In this document: in pieces, positions 1 through 7,740 of the stretch | Position numbering within the stretch: position 1 is the first letter of the stretch | Layout of the letters: the number at the start of each line of letters is the position of its first letter | Assembly (NCBI GenBank): GCA_947088675.1 | Contig: CAMUHN010000014.1 | Location: forward strand, 1 to 55,690 | Source: an uncultured Roseburia sp. | GTDB lineage: Bacteria; Bacillota; Clostridia; Lachnospirales; Lachnospiraceae | Reading direction: 5' to 3' | DNA: 55,690 nucleotides | Notes under the pieces: generated by a model | What the model was told of the DNA's origin: nothing | The model's input: the letters and a program-made list of their open reading frames with translations, nothing else | Databases searched by the model: none | Program-made: the position numbers and the translations under genes

Positions 1-2595
1 CGCTCTGCGCGGCGCGCCAAGTGCAAACAGATTTTTCGCAGAAGCATCATAATCCTGGACTTTATACTCGGTCGGATTCTCGTAAAATGACAGCGTAGAT
101 GCCGCCATCCCATAACAGCTGCCCTGCCATCTGCCATTGACTACAAAATAATATGTCCCTTTCACAATACTGTCCAGCACATCTACATAACGCTGCCTTG
201 GAATCTGATAGCCGCCCGGATAGCCAAACGATGCGGCGCTGTTATCAAACGAGTAATGATCCTGCCCCTCGGTGTAGAACCGTTCCAGACCAACGATTGG
301 AATCCCGTTCCAGCCACCGGAGAACACCTCCCATCCCGTATTGACTTTTCGATAGTAAAGCGTCAGATCACTGCTGCAGTTCAGGAAACTGTCATCGGCC
401 CAGACTGCCGGAACGCCTCCGTAAAAATATACTTTCTTAAGGCATTCATCCGATGCAAACGCCCCCGCTCCGATCGACGATATATTGGCAGGAATATTAA
501 TGGAAACAAGACCTTTGCAGCCATAAAAGGCTCTGCTCTCGATTTTTGTAATACTTTCCGGAATCAGAAAATCAGAAAGCGACGTACAGCCGGAAAATAC
601 ATTCTGCTCCAATACGGTAAGATGTGAGCCGGGATATACGGATTTCAGAGACGAACAATCCAAAAACGCCCCTGCTCCGATCGTTTCGACCGTTTCAAGC
701 GTCAATTCCGAAACGGATGTACAATTCAAAAACGCCTCCGCTCCGATCGTTTTCACAGACGCTATGTCAGGCGACCACAATTTCACACAGCCGCGGAATG
801 CACCGTCACCTACCGACTGTAAACTCTCATCTGTCTCCAGAAGAAGCAGCGCCTGCGCATCTGCAAAAGCGTTCGCGCCAATCCTGGTAACACCGTCTGC
901 GTAGATCGTCTGTATCCGGTCCACATAGCCGCCCCAGGGCGCAGGCGACCACTCCTCGCAATCCGGAATCTCACCGGATCCGGTAAACGAAAGCTTTCCG
1001 TTGGACTGTTCGTACACCCAGTCGAGACCCTCAAAACTCCCCGTCAGCGTACCGGCATGATCCGGATCCCACTCCGCAAATTTTCCGGAATTAAATGTCA
1101 TCCAAACGCCATAATCCCATCCCTGTGAACCGCTCGTGCGATAAACAAGCATTTTTTTGTGATTGCTTTCCAGACTGTGCGTATTTTCCAGGATTGGAGC
1201 TTCTCCGGCAAAATAAATTTCACGCAGATTCTCATTATCATAGATTCCATATCCATGAATTCCGTTTATGCTCTCCGGCAGATACAGCTGCTGCAGCGCA
1301 GCGACAAATACGATGGCACAGTAATCAATCCGTTTTGTTTCCGGCAGTACCGTATAGGAGGTATCGGGCTTTGCAGCCGGATAAAGATATAATTTTGATC
1401 TGTCTTTCGCATAGATCACATTGTCTGCTGCCTCCAGATAAGGATTCTCCGGATCAACCGCAACATTTGCCAGATGAGTGCTGAATTCAAAATCAGTACC
1501 TGAAATCTTTTTCAGCCCTTTTCCTATTGTAAGATTAATAAGGCCCGGGCAATAGCTGAATGTATACCCGTTCAGCGACTGCAGACTGTCAGGAAAAACA
1601 ACGCTGGTCAGATATGAAGAGCCGACAAAAGCCGACCGGTCGATCACTTTTGTCCCTTCTGCGATCCGAAGTTCCGATGCCTGACATGCAGATGCGTAAA
1701 AAACAGCGCGCTCGGGAATCCCATCCTGCCCCGTCTGATAGAGGACATGATCGATCGCCCGAAAATTCGTATTTTGCTCCGCCACCTGAATTTCTCTGAC
1801 GCTCGTATAATAATGGCTTCGAAACGCTTCCTCTCCGATCTCTGAAACATTCTGCGGAATCCGCAGAATACCGTTAAGCGTGGTATCGGAAAATGCTTTT
1901 GCTCCGATTGTGCACAGGCTGTCCGGAAAATTTACGGCAGTAAGATTCGTACATCGCTCAAATGCTCCCGCTCCAATCGTCAAAAGACCTTCGTTAAAAT
2001 TTATCTGTTCAATCTGATTGGTATCGCCAAAACCAGGATAAAAAGCACGCTCTCCAATCGTCTCTAATCCCGTTCCAAATGTAATTGTTTTTAATGAAAG
2101 GCAGCGGGCAAATGACATGCTGCCAATCGAAGCAACGCGATCCGGTATTGCAACAGCCGTAATCTGTGTACAGCCCTCAAACGCATTGTCACCGATCGTC
2201 TCAATACTTTCGGGCAGTGAAAGCGTCTTCATGCTGACTAAATCCGAAAACGCATATTGCGAAACATTCGTAATACGCTCACTGATGGACAATGTTGTAA
2301 TATAGGGGCGCCAGGTATGCCACCCGTACAAATCCGGCCCATCCAGTGCCGGCATCTGGCCGCTTCCGCTGAGCGTAAGCTTATACGGTTTTCCCTGTGC
2401 AAGATCCCAATCCACCGTCGTATCCTCTGTCAACTCCCAACGGATGTCAGTTCCCTCAAAAGATCCCGATGTTGGGCCCTGCGGCGTTTCTACCGCATAA
2501 ATAACCTCTGAGTCCCCGAAATACGGTACAGGAATGAATCCGAGCAGCAGCGCTGTGACAAGCAGATAACTAACGGCTTTCTTCCATAGTCTCAT
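1..2595 (-). CDS. Secreted BspA-type leucine-rich repeat protein with possible papain-like domain (C-terminus beyond window)
   Basis: An open frame of 865 codons runs from ATG at 2595, behind a GGGGGAG ribosome site, to base 1 without a stop, so the C-terminus is missing. The N-terminus has a signal peptide (basic MRLWKK, then a hydrophobic stretch to about residue 25). The body is many BspA/Treponema-type leucine-rich repeats of the form I..IG..AF..C..L....P. A non-repeat module starting GSFEGxD occurs twice (about residues 42 and 517) and each copy leads into a repeat block. Near the end, GRWQGSCYGMA places Cys827 in a context resembling the nucleophile of papain-like peptidase domains found in large gut Clostridia surface proteins; this is my inference, and the His/Asn partners would lie outside the window. 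Likely exported and surface-exposed; ligand unknown. Confidence 0.85.
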   Translation of the reverse strand, partial: MRLWKKAVSYLLVTALLLGFIPVPYFGDSEVIYAVETPQGPTSGSFEGTDIRWELTEDTTVDWDLAQGKPYKLTLSGSGQMPALDGPDLYGWHTWRPYITTLSISERITNVSQYAFSDLVSMKTLSLPESIETIGDNAFEGCTQITAVAIPDRVASIGSMSFARCLSLKTITFGTGLETIGERAFYPGFGDTNQIEQINFNEGLLTIGAGAFERCTNLTAVNFPDSLCTIGAKAFSDTTLNGILRIPQNVSEIGEEAFRSHYYTSVREIQVAEQNTNFRAIDHVLYQTGQDGIPERAVFYASACQASELRIAEGTKVIDRSAFVGSSYLTSVVFPDSLQSLNGYTFSYCPGLINLTIGKGLKKISGTDFEFSTHLANVAVDPENPYLEAADNVIYAKDRSKLYLYPAAKPDTSYTVLPETKRIDYCAIVFVAALQQLYLPESINGIHGYGIYDNENLREIYFAGEAPILENTHSLESNHKKMLVYRTSGSQGWDYGVWMTFNSGKFAEWDPDHAGTLTGSFEGLDWVYEQSNGKLSFTGSGEIPDCEEWSPAPWGGYVDRIQTIYADGVTRIGANAFADAQALLLLETDESLQSVGDGAFRGCVKLWSPDIASVKTIGAEAFLNCTSVSELTLETVETIGAGAFLDCSSLKSVYPGSHLTVLEQNVFSGCTSLSDFLIPESITKIESRAFYGCKGLVSINIPANISSIGAGAFASDECLKKVYFYGGVPAVWADDSFLNCSSDLTLYYRKVNTGWEVFSGGWNGIPIVGLERFYTEGQDHYSFDNSAASFGYPGGYQIPRQRYVDVLDSIVKGTYYFVVNGRWQGSCYGMAASTLSFYENPTEYKVQDYDASAKNLFALGAPRRA

Positions 2596-2656
2596 AAGAC
2601 ACTCCCCCTTTCCCTGTTAAAAAACCTGTCCTGTAAATTTCATACAATTATTATAT

Positions 2657-2685
2657 ATTTTATCACTTCCGGATAAAATTAACAA
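2657..2685 (-). promoter_or_regulatory. Sigma-A type promoter of the leucine-rich repeat gene
   Basis: On the minus strand, TTGTTA (2680-2685) and TAAAAT (2657-2662) are separated by exactly 17 bases, about 60 bases upstream of the ATG at 2595. This is a good vegetative promoter by eye; no transcript data. Confidence 0.6.
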
Positions 2686-2757
2686 TATGCGGCAGGCATA
2701 TTTGCTGTCCTTTTTTCCCTCGAAAGAAAAAAAGAAATTTCGCAGCAAAAAATAATC

Positions 2758-2784
2758 ACACATTCCCCCCATGCACATAAGATA
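2758..2784 (+). promoter_or_regulatory. Sigma-K-like promoter of the Cys/Gly-rich gene
   Basis: AC at 2758-2759 is followed after 16 bases by CATAAGATA (2776-2784), which fits the sporulation sigma-K consensus (AC, 16-17 bases, CATAnnnTA). No convincing sigma-A boxes sit at this position. Transcription would start about 20 bases before the GGAGG site at 2803-2807. The motif is short, so chance matches are possible; the match gains weight from the type of gene it precedes. Confidence 0.45.
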
Positions 2785-2813
2785 CAGTGTAAAAAAAATT
2801 TTGGAGGTATGAC

Positions 2814-3071
2814 ATGAGTGATTTAGCTGCAACAAACTGTGGTGGATGCAATTGTAACGAAGGAGGCGGATGCGGATCCATTCTCTGGATCATCCTTCTG
2901 CTCTGCTGCTGCGGCGGTAACGGTTCTTTCCTTGGCAATGGAAACAACTGCGGATGCGGATGCGGTTTCGGCGGCAACAGCGAGTGCTTATGGCTGATCC
3001 TGCTTCTCTTCTGCTGTGGCGGTAACAACGGCGGTTGTGGCTGCGGATGCAACAACGGCAGCTTCTGCTAA
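2814..3071 (+). CDS. Cysteine/glycine-rich small protein (HCB-type), probable spore-layer component
   Basis: This 85-residue protein is built of two tandem units. Each has a Gly/Cys/Asn-rich segment and a short hydrophobic helix (ILWIILLLCCC, LWLILLLFCC) ending in a Cys cluster. It contains 22 or so cysteines and no catalytic motif. It resembles the small proteins annotated in Lachnospiraceae as chorion-class high-cysteine HCB proteins. GGAGG stands 6 bases before the ATG, and a hairpin and a strong terminator follow. High-Cys proteins in Clostridia are often coat or exosporium components, and the sigma-K-like promoter supports that, but the role is inferred. Confidence 0.75.
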   Translation: MSDLAATNCGGCNCNEGGGCGSILWIILLLCCCGGNGSFLGNGNNCGCGCGFGGNSECLWLILLLFCCGGNNGGCGCGCNNGSFC

Positions 3072-3102
3072 GATTACACATCCTGTTTTGAAAAATGAAA
3101 CC

Positions 3103-3126
3103 GGGGTACCGTGAAAGCGGTACCCC
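3103..3126 (+). terminator. Perfect 9-bp hairpin after the Cys-rich gene
   Basis: GGGGTACCG (3103-3111) pairs perfectly with CGGTACCCC (3118-3126) around a 6-base loop. No T-run follows directly, so it may be a 3'-end stabilising structure rather than the terminator itself; the better terminator lies 20 bases on. Confidence 0.5.
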
Positions 3127-3145
3127 AAATCAGATTTTCTATCAT

Positions 3146-3194
3146 AAAAAGAAGCGTTTTGAATCTGTTTCCATATTCAAAACGCTTCTTTTTT
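3146..3194. terminator. Bidirectional intrinsic terminator
   Basis: A long stem pairs 3146-3164 with 3175-3194 (core GAAGCGTTTTGAAT / ATTCAAAACGCTTC) around a 10-base loop. It has A-runs on the left and T-runs on the right, so it works in both directions. It separates the Cys-rich plus-strand gene from the convergent 57-residue minus-strand gene. Confidence 0.85.
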
Positions 3195-3201
3195 AATGCC
3201 G

Positions 3202-3375
3202 CTAACTTACTTTTTCTTTCCTGTCTGCACGCGGATCAGATGCCTTCTTTGTACCGGAAATGAGGTCGGCTCTCCCGGCCAGTTTTTCATAAACGGCGCA
3301 TTCTTTGGAAACGCCCCTTCGTTTTACACAACTTTCATCTATTTCATATACACTGTTTTCTTCTACTACAAGCAT
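3202..3375 (-). CDS. Small conserved-looking protein, 57 residues, function unknown
   Basis: ATG at 3375 has a good ribosome site (AGAAGGGTGG, about 5 bases upstream on the minus strand). The frame ends at TAG (3202-3204), 8 bases before a strong bidirectional terminator. The product begins MLVVEENSVYEIDESCVKRR and ends in a charged tail; it has two cysteines and no signal peptide or membrane segment. The start signal, terminator placement and acidic-then-basic composition argue for a real gene, and the opposing plus-strand frame looks like a shadow. I recall similar short proteins with a VEE.SVYEID start in Lachnospiraceae but know no function. Confidence 0.65.
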   Translation of the reverse strand: MLVVEENSVYEIDESCVKRRGVSKECAVYEKLAGRADLISGTKKASDPRADRKEKVS

Positions 3376-3520
3376 TTGCCACCCTTCTCCCGTTTACGTA
3401 ATAACAGTATTTCTTTTGCTTTCTCTGATTACCCTATATGATATGTATATGTCTGTCATATTGCAGCTTTTCTATTCATAAAATAAGAAAAACAACCCGT
3501 TTTTTATCGGAGGATTCTCT

Positions 3521-3847
3521 ATGGAAGATTCTACACTCACACCATTTGACAACATGACACAGACCCGGGAGCTGCAAATGTTAAAGACAGCCGTCCCCTA
3601 TATGAAAGGAAACAGAAAACGCCAGTTTGCCATTCTGATCAAATATCTGGAACTGCAGAATACGGCTTCGGTATTTGCCCAGGAGGATAAAGTACTCTCC
3701 ATGTGCTCCGTAGATGAAAAAGAAAATAACACGATGGCCATGCTAAACGAACTGCGCAGATTCTGTAACGAAAAAGAACTGGAAATGATTGATACATATG
3801 CAAATGTCATAAACATGATGGAAACTTATGGAACTGTTTTCAGTTAA
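3521..3847 (+). CDS. Hypothetical helical protein, 108 residues
   Basis: GGAGG stands about 9 bases upstream of the ATG. The 108-residue product is predicted by composition to be soluble and mostly helical, with a basic patch (YMKGNRKRQFAILIKYLEL) and a mixed-charge C-terminal half. There is no signal peptide, membrane segment or metal motif. The next gene follows in the same direction after 44 bases, so the two probably form a bicistronic unit ending at the terminator near 4190. I do not recognise the family; it looks like a lineage-restricted Clostridia protein. Confidence 0.7.
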   Translation: MEDSTLTPFDNMTQTRELQMLKTAVPYMKGNRKRQFAILIKYLELQNTASVFAQEDKVLSMCSVDEKENNTMAMLNELRRFCNEKELEMIDTYANVINMMETYGTVFS

Positions 3848-3891
3848 CTGTATAAAATATTAAGAAATCAGAATTTATTGAGGTAACACAA

Positions 3892-4179
3892 ATGGATTTT
3901 AGCATATTTGAAAACAACCCTCTGCTCAAAAGCATGGCTCCTGAAAAACTTCAATTTTTAATGAATTTTGCAAACACGAAAAAACCTTCTTCCATGCAGG
4001 AAATGATGCCTTTTTTACTTTCGTTTGTCAATTCGGCAAAATCAAACAACATTCAGTTTTCAAATCCGGAGACTGAATTGCTGATCAATCTGTTTAAACA
4101 GAATATGACGCCGGATGAAGCGGCAAAAGCCGACAAAATTGTTGCCATGATGAAGCGCCAGAACCCGCAGAAACCATAA
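3892..4179 (+). CDS. Hypothetical helical protein, 95 residues
   Basis: GAGGT lies 7 bases before the ATG. The 95-residue product has leucine/phenylalanine-rich amphipathic helices (PLLKSMAPEKLQFLMNFA, TELLINLFKQNMTPDEAAKA) and a short basic tail (MMKRQNPQKP). No export signal or known domain was seen. It is the second gene of a pair with the 108-residue protein; similar size, composition and tight spacing suggest that they act together, perhaps as a small complex. This is inference. Confidence 0.7.
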   Translation: MDFSIFENNPLLKSMAPEKLQFLMNFANTKKPSSMQEMMPFLLSFVNSAKSNNIQFSNPETELLINLFKQNMTPDEAAKADKIVAMMKRQNPQKP

Positions 4180-4189
4180 TAAGGATCAG

Positions 4190-4226
4190 AAAATGTGCCC
4201 TGTAATCCATACAGAGCACATTTTTT
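4190..4226. terminator. Intrinsic terminator shared by convergent genes
   Basis: AAAATGTGC (4190-4198) and GCACATTTT (4216-4224) form a stem with a second arm CTGT/ACAG and one internal mismatch, followed by T's. It ends the two-gene plus-strand unit. The stop codon of the minus-strand gene (4225-4227) overlaps its T-run, so it probably also ends that transcript. Confidence 0.75.
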
Positions 4227-5520
4227 ACCACAGAGAAACCGTCTTAATTTCCAGCAGCTTGTCAATCGGCGCATCTGACTTTCCGCGCCCGTCTGTCCCC
4301 TCGAAATATTTCTGTCCCGCGGACTCAAACAACACGTAAAGATACCCGTTTTCCGCCACAATCTCCTCGGAACACGGCGGCATCTCCACCTTTATGGCTG
4401 GACGGTCCGGTTTTTTATCCATTGCGCAAAGCGAGTGATATACCTTTAAATAAGATGAATTATTCCTGCCAAACGATGTGCTAAGATACACTTTCCCGTC
4501 TGTGTCAAACGCAATTCCCTGCACTTTGCTTGGAAGGCGGTAGCTCTCCCCGCGCAAAAGCCTGTCCGACCTTTTATCGTAATGATAAGAGACTACCTGC
4601 GAATGAAAACGCCTGTCGTGTGTCGCAACCCAGATCAAACCGTTCTCATATGTGATACACGACGGTTTATTCTCCACGCAGTACTCCTGTTTTGGCACAG
4701 AAAGCTCTATATAACATTTTGGAGCGGCATTGGCGGCTGCAAGAATATCCCGATAGGCAATCCGCTCAATTGTCGCAGAGACAGAATGGCATATCCAGAT
4801 ATTTTCTCCGTCATATGCAATCCCTCCCAGATGACTTTCCGTTTTCATCCCAATCGCCGCAAGATACTCTCCTGATTTGCGGTCAAACGCCAGCAGGGAA
4901 CCGGACAATTCCGTTTCTTCGGTATAAGCCGTCATCAGCACAAGCTCTTCTGTCATTACAAGTCCCTGGAAATACTGCCCGCCGCTGTTAATGTAACGGT
5001 TCTTATAGTCCGTCTCCCTTGTCCCTGGCGTTCCGGGTATGTTTAACTGCTCCAGAAAACGGTAGCTGCAGTCTTTTAATTTTTTCTGGTTTTGATCCAG
5101 TTTGGAGTTTGCGTGGTATGAATACAGTTCTACATTGCGCTGATTATCAATCGGTTCTGTCCACTTCGCAAAAAGAACAAGCCTGCTGTTTTCCACAGAT
5201 GCAATACAGTCCGTTTTTTCACGGCATTCGCTGTCCTTATACCACCCGGCAAAATTATATCCGTCGCGGTGCGGAATTGCCAGTGAAAAAGGAAGATTTT
5301 CCTGTTTCAGCACCACAGGATTCCCGCCGTTGTCCGAGCCGCCATTTAACATATAATCAATATGAATATATTCTGCCTGTGCTGCGGGCAGATAAATCCG
5401 GTCTGAAATACGCGCCGCCTCACTCTGCAGCAGATAAAAGGAATGCATGCGCGGATCATTGAACAACAGGATAGCTGTATAAAAAATTGCAGTCATGATA
5501 TTTTGCAGTTTCAGATACAT
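4225..5520 (-). CDS. Secreted InlB-repeat / beta-propeller protein
   Basis: A 431-residue protein with a hydrophobic N-terminus (about residues 8-30), probably a signal peptide or anchor. Residues about 50-120 carry a Listeria-Bacteroides (InlB B-type) repeat with the hallmark FAGWYKD and the closing LFAKWTEP. The remainder has repeated short hydrophobic-glycine strands such as GIAYDGENIWICH, ITYENGLIWVATH and GIAFDTDGKVYLS, typical of a six- or seven-bladed SMP-30/YVTN-like propeller. It lies 21 bases after the EF-G-like gene and may be cotranscribed. The start is uncertain: the G-run sits right against the ATG at 5520, and ATG at 5496 is an alternative. Likely extracytoplasmic binding or adhesion; substrate unknown. 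Confidence 0.7.
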   Translation of the reverse strand: MYLKLQNIMTAIFYTAILLFNDPRMHSFYLLQSEAARISDRIYLPAAQAEYIHIDYMLNGGSDNGGNPVVLKQENLPFSLAIPHRDGYNFAGWYKDSECREKTDCIASVENSRLVLFAKWTEPIDNQRNVELYSYHANSKLDQNQKKLKDCSYRFLEQLNIPGTPGTRETDYKNRYINSGGQYFQGLVMTEELVLMTAYTEETELSGSLLAFDRKSGEYLAAIGMKTESHLGGIAYDGENIWICHSVSATIERIAYRDILAAANAAPKCYIELSVPKQEYCVENKPSCITYENGLIWVATHDRRFHSQVVSYHYDKRSDRLLRGESYRLPSKVQGIAFDTDGKVYLSTSFGRNNSSYLKVYHSLCAMDKKPDRPAIKVEMPPCSEEIVAENGYLYVLFESAGQKYFEGTDGRGKSDAPIDKLLEIKTVSLW

Positions 5521-5541
5521 CCCCCCTGTCGTTATTTAAAT

Positions 5542-7632
5542 TTATGAGTCGCCGTTTTCTATTTTGGACGCGCGAGCCGCCACTTCCTTTTCCTGAATAT
5601 CGGACGGCGCCTGTTCGTATCTTGCAAATTCATACGAAAATGTGCCGCTTCCGCCTGTCATGGAGCGCAGATCCGTATTGTATCCATAGAGTTCCATATA
5701 TGGAATATCCGCGACAATCTCCTGATATCCGCCGTCAGCCGGATTCATACCAAGGACTCTGCCGCGCCGTTTGTTCAGATCCCCCATAATATCACCTGTA
5801 TATTTGTCCGGTACGACAACTTTAAGAGATGCAATCGGCTCTAACAATACAGGAGATGCTTCCATAAAGCCTTTTTTGAATGCCTGCACTGTAGCTACCT
5901 TAAACGCCATCTCGGAGGAATCTACAGGATGATACGAACCGTCGTATAACACGGCTTTTACGCCGACAACCGGATATGCCGCCATCGGGCCTTTTTCCAC
6001 CGCTTCCGAAACGCCCTTTTCCACCGCCGGAAAATAATTTTTCGGCACTGCTCCGCCCACGACGCACTGATCAAATACATACGGTGTCTCAAGATCGCCG
6101 GACGGCTCAAAAGTCATTTTAACATGACCATACTGCCCATGTCCGCCGGACTGCTTTTTATATTTGTATTCCACATCTGATTTTTTGCGGATTGTCTCAC
6201 GGAAAGCTACTTTTGGCTTTGAGAGCTCAATTTCTACTTTGTAGCGCTCCAGCAGCTTTGCGGCGATAATTTCAAGATGCTGATCCCCCATCCCGTACAA
6301 AAGAGTCTGGCCGTTTTCACTGTCATTTACGGATCTGATCGTAAGATCCTCGGCCATCAGCTTCTGAAGCGCCTGTGAAATCTTATCCTCGTCGCCTTTG
6401 TTTTTGCCCTTATATCGCTTATATGTATAGGGTGTGGAGATTGTCGTCCTGATATACAGAATCGGATTATTTTTTGTGGAAAGCGAATCGGTTGTCGTCA
6501 CAGAAGTCAGCTTTGCCAGCGCGCCGATATCCCCTGCATGCAGTTCTTTTACCTCCACTGGTTTGTTGCCGTTTAAAACATATAATTTGCCAATTTTTTC
6601 TTCCGTATCCTTGTGATGGTTAAACAGAACGTCATCGGGTTTGATGACCCCGGAATTCACTTTGATCAGAGAATATTTTCCAATAAACGGATCTGCAATC
6701 GTCTTCCACACATAAGCCGACTTTGGCTTCGAAAAATCATAGTCTGCATTGTACACTTCGTTTGTCTTGGCATTGATACCGGTACAGCTCCTTTTTTCCG
6801 GGCTTGGCAAATATTTTACAATATCGACCATCAACGTATACATGCCGCGGGCCAGTATGTTGGACCCCATCAGAACAGGAACAATGCTTCCGTCTGCAAC
6901 ATTGACACGCAGCGCCTGACGAATCTCGTCCTCCGAAAACTCGTCGCCGTTAAAATAGCGCTCCATAAACTCTTCGCTCGTCTCTGCAACCGCTTCCATC
7001 AGCGCTTCCCTGCAAAGATTTAAATTCTCAATCGAGTAATCCGGCACTTCTGTCTTCTCGACACTGCCGTCCGGTTTCCATCGTTTTGCTCTCTGCTGCA
7101 GCACATTGACATAACCGACAAATTCGCCGTTCTCACGAATCGGAAGATGAAACGGCGCTATGTGCTTGCCATACATATCCTGCAGATCCTCTACAACCTG
7201 ACGGTAGCTCGCCTCGTCTATATCCATATCCGTCACGAATACCATACGCGGCAGTTTGTATTTCTCACAGATTTCCCATGCTTTTTTTGTCCCTACTTCA
7301 ATGCCGGATTTTCCGGAAACCACTATAATCGCGGCATCCGCAACGCCGACTGCCTCCTCTACCTCGCCTACAAAATCAAAATATCCCGGCGTATCCAGAA
7401 TGTTGATCTTTGTGTCTTCCCATGTGATCGGAACAACCGAGGTGTTAATGGAAAAATGACGTTTGATCTCCTCTTTGTCATAATCGCTGACGGTATTGCC
7501 GTCGGTGACTTTTCCCATACGTGTTGTCATTCCCGAAAGATATGCCATTGCCTCCACAAGGCTTGTCTTGCCGCATCCGCCGTGTCCCAGCAAGACAACA
7601 TTCCGAATTCTGTCCGTCGTATAAATCTTCAT
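5542..7632 (-). CDS. EF-G-like translational GTPase (second EF-G paralogue)
   Basis: The 696-residue product has the full EF-G layout: G domain, domain II, and domains III-V with the EF-G C-terminal fold. ATG at 7632 is preferred because GGAGG lies 5 bases upstream; the upstream ATG at 7644 would bury that site in the coding region. The P-loop is GHGGCGKT. The G3 motif is DTPGYFDF, with Tyr where canonical EF-G has the catalytic His. The G4 motif is TDMD instead of NKMD. These departures place it in the EF-G-like/EF-G2 group (PRK12740 type), not the housekeeping fusA, which normally sits with rpsL/rpsG/tuf. Ribosome binding is plausible; GTP hydrolysis may be slow and base recognition altered. 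Confidence 0.85.
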   Translation of the reverse strand: MKIYTTDRIRNVVLLGHGGCGKTSLVEAMAYLSGMTTRMGKVTDGNTVSDYDKEEIKRHFSINTSVVPITWEDTKINILDTPGYFDFVGEVEEAVGVADAAIIVVSGKSGIEVGTKKAWEICEKYKLPRMVFVTDMDIDEASYRQVVEDLQDMYGKHIAPFHLPIRENGEFVGYVNVLQQRAKRWKPDGSVEKTEVPDYSIENLNLCREALMEAVAETSEEFMERYFNGDEFSEDEIRQALRVNVADGSIVPVLMGSNILARGMYTLMVDIVKYLPSPEKRSCTGINAKTNEVYNADYDFSKPKSAYVWKTIADPFIGKYSLIKVNSGVIKPDDVLFNHHKDTEEKIGKLYVLNGNKPVEVKELHAGDIGALAKLTSVTTTDSLSTKNNPILYIRTTISTPYTYKRYKGKNKGDEDKISQALQKLMAEDLTIRSVNDSENGQTLLYGMGDQHLEIIAAKLLERYKVEIELSKPKVAFRETIRKKSDVEYKYKKQSGGHGQYGHVKMTFEPSGDLETPYVFDQCVVGGAVPKNYFPAVEKGVSEAVEKGPMAAYPVVGVKAVLYDGSYHPVDSSEMAFKVATVQAFKKGFMEASPVLLEPIASLKVVVPDKYTGDIMGDLNKRRGRVLGMNPADGGYQEIVADIPYMELYGYNTDLRSMTGGSGTFSYEFARYEQAPSDIQEKEVAARASKIENGDS

Positions 7633-7681
7633 ATGATCCTCCATTCTGCAACAGCTTTGCTGTTAACCCTAGTATGGATAT

Positions 7682-7710
7682 ATTGTACTAAATAAAAGTA
7701 GTTTTTACAA
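7682..7710 (-). promoter_or_regulatory. Sigma-A promoter of the EF-G-like gene
   Basis: TTGTAA (7705-7710) and TACAAT (7682-7687) lie 17 bases apart on the minus strand. Between promoter and ribosome site, AACAGC and GCTGTT form a 6-bp hairpin with a 3-base loop (about 7651-7665) in the leader, which could affect translation. Confidence 0.65.
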
Positions 7711-7740
7711 CTTATTTATTCATTTTTACCAATTATTTTT

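Noticed and set aside
2617-2835. Minus-strand frame upstream of the leucine-rich repeat gene
   Set aside because: It covers the promoter regions of both divergent genes and has no ribosome site.
3196-3441. Plus-strand reading frame of 81 codons opposite the 57-residue gene
   Set aside because: It starts inside the terminator, has no ribosome site and is hydrophobic in the way antisense frames are; the opposing minus-strand frame has proper start and stop signals.
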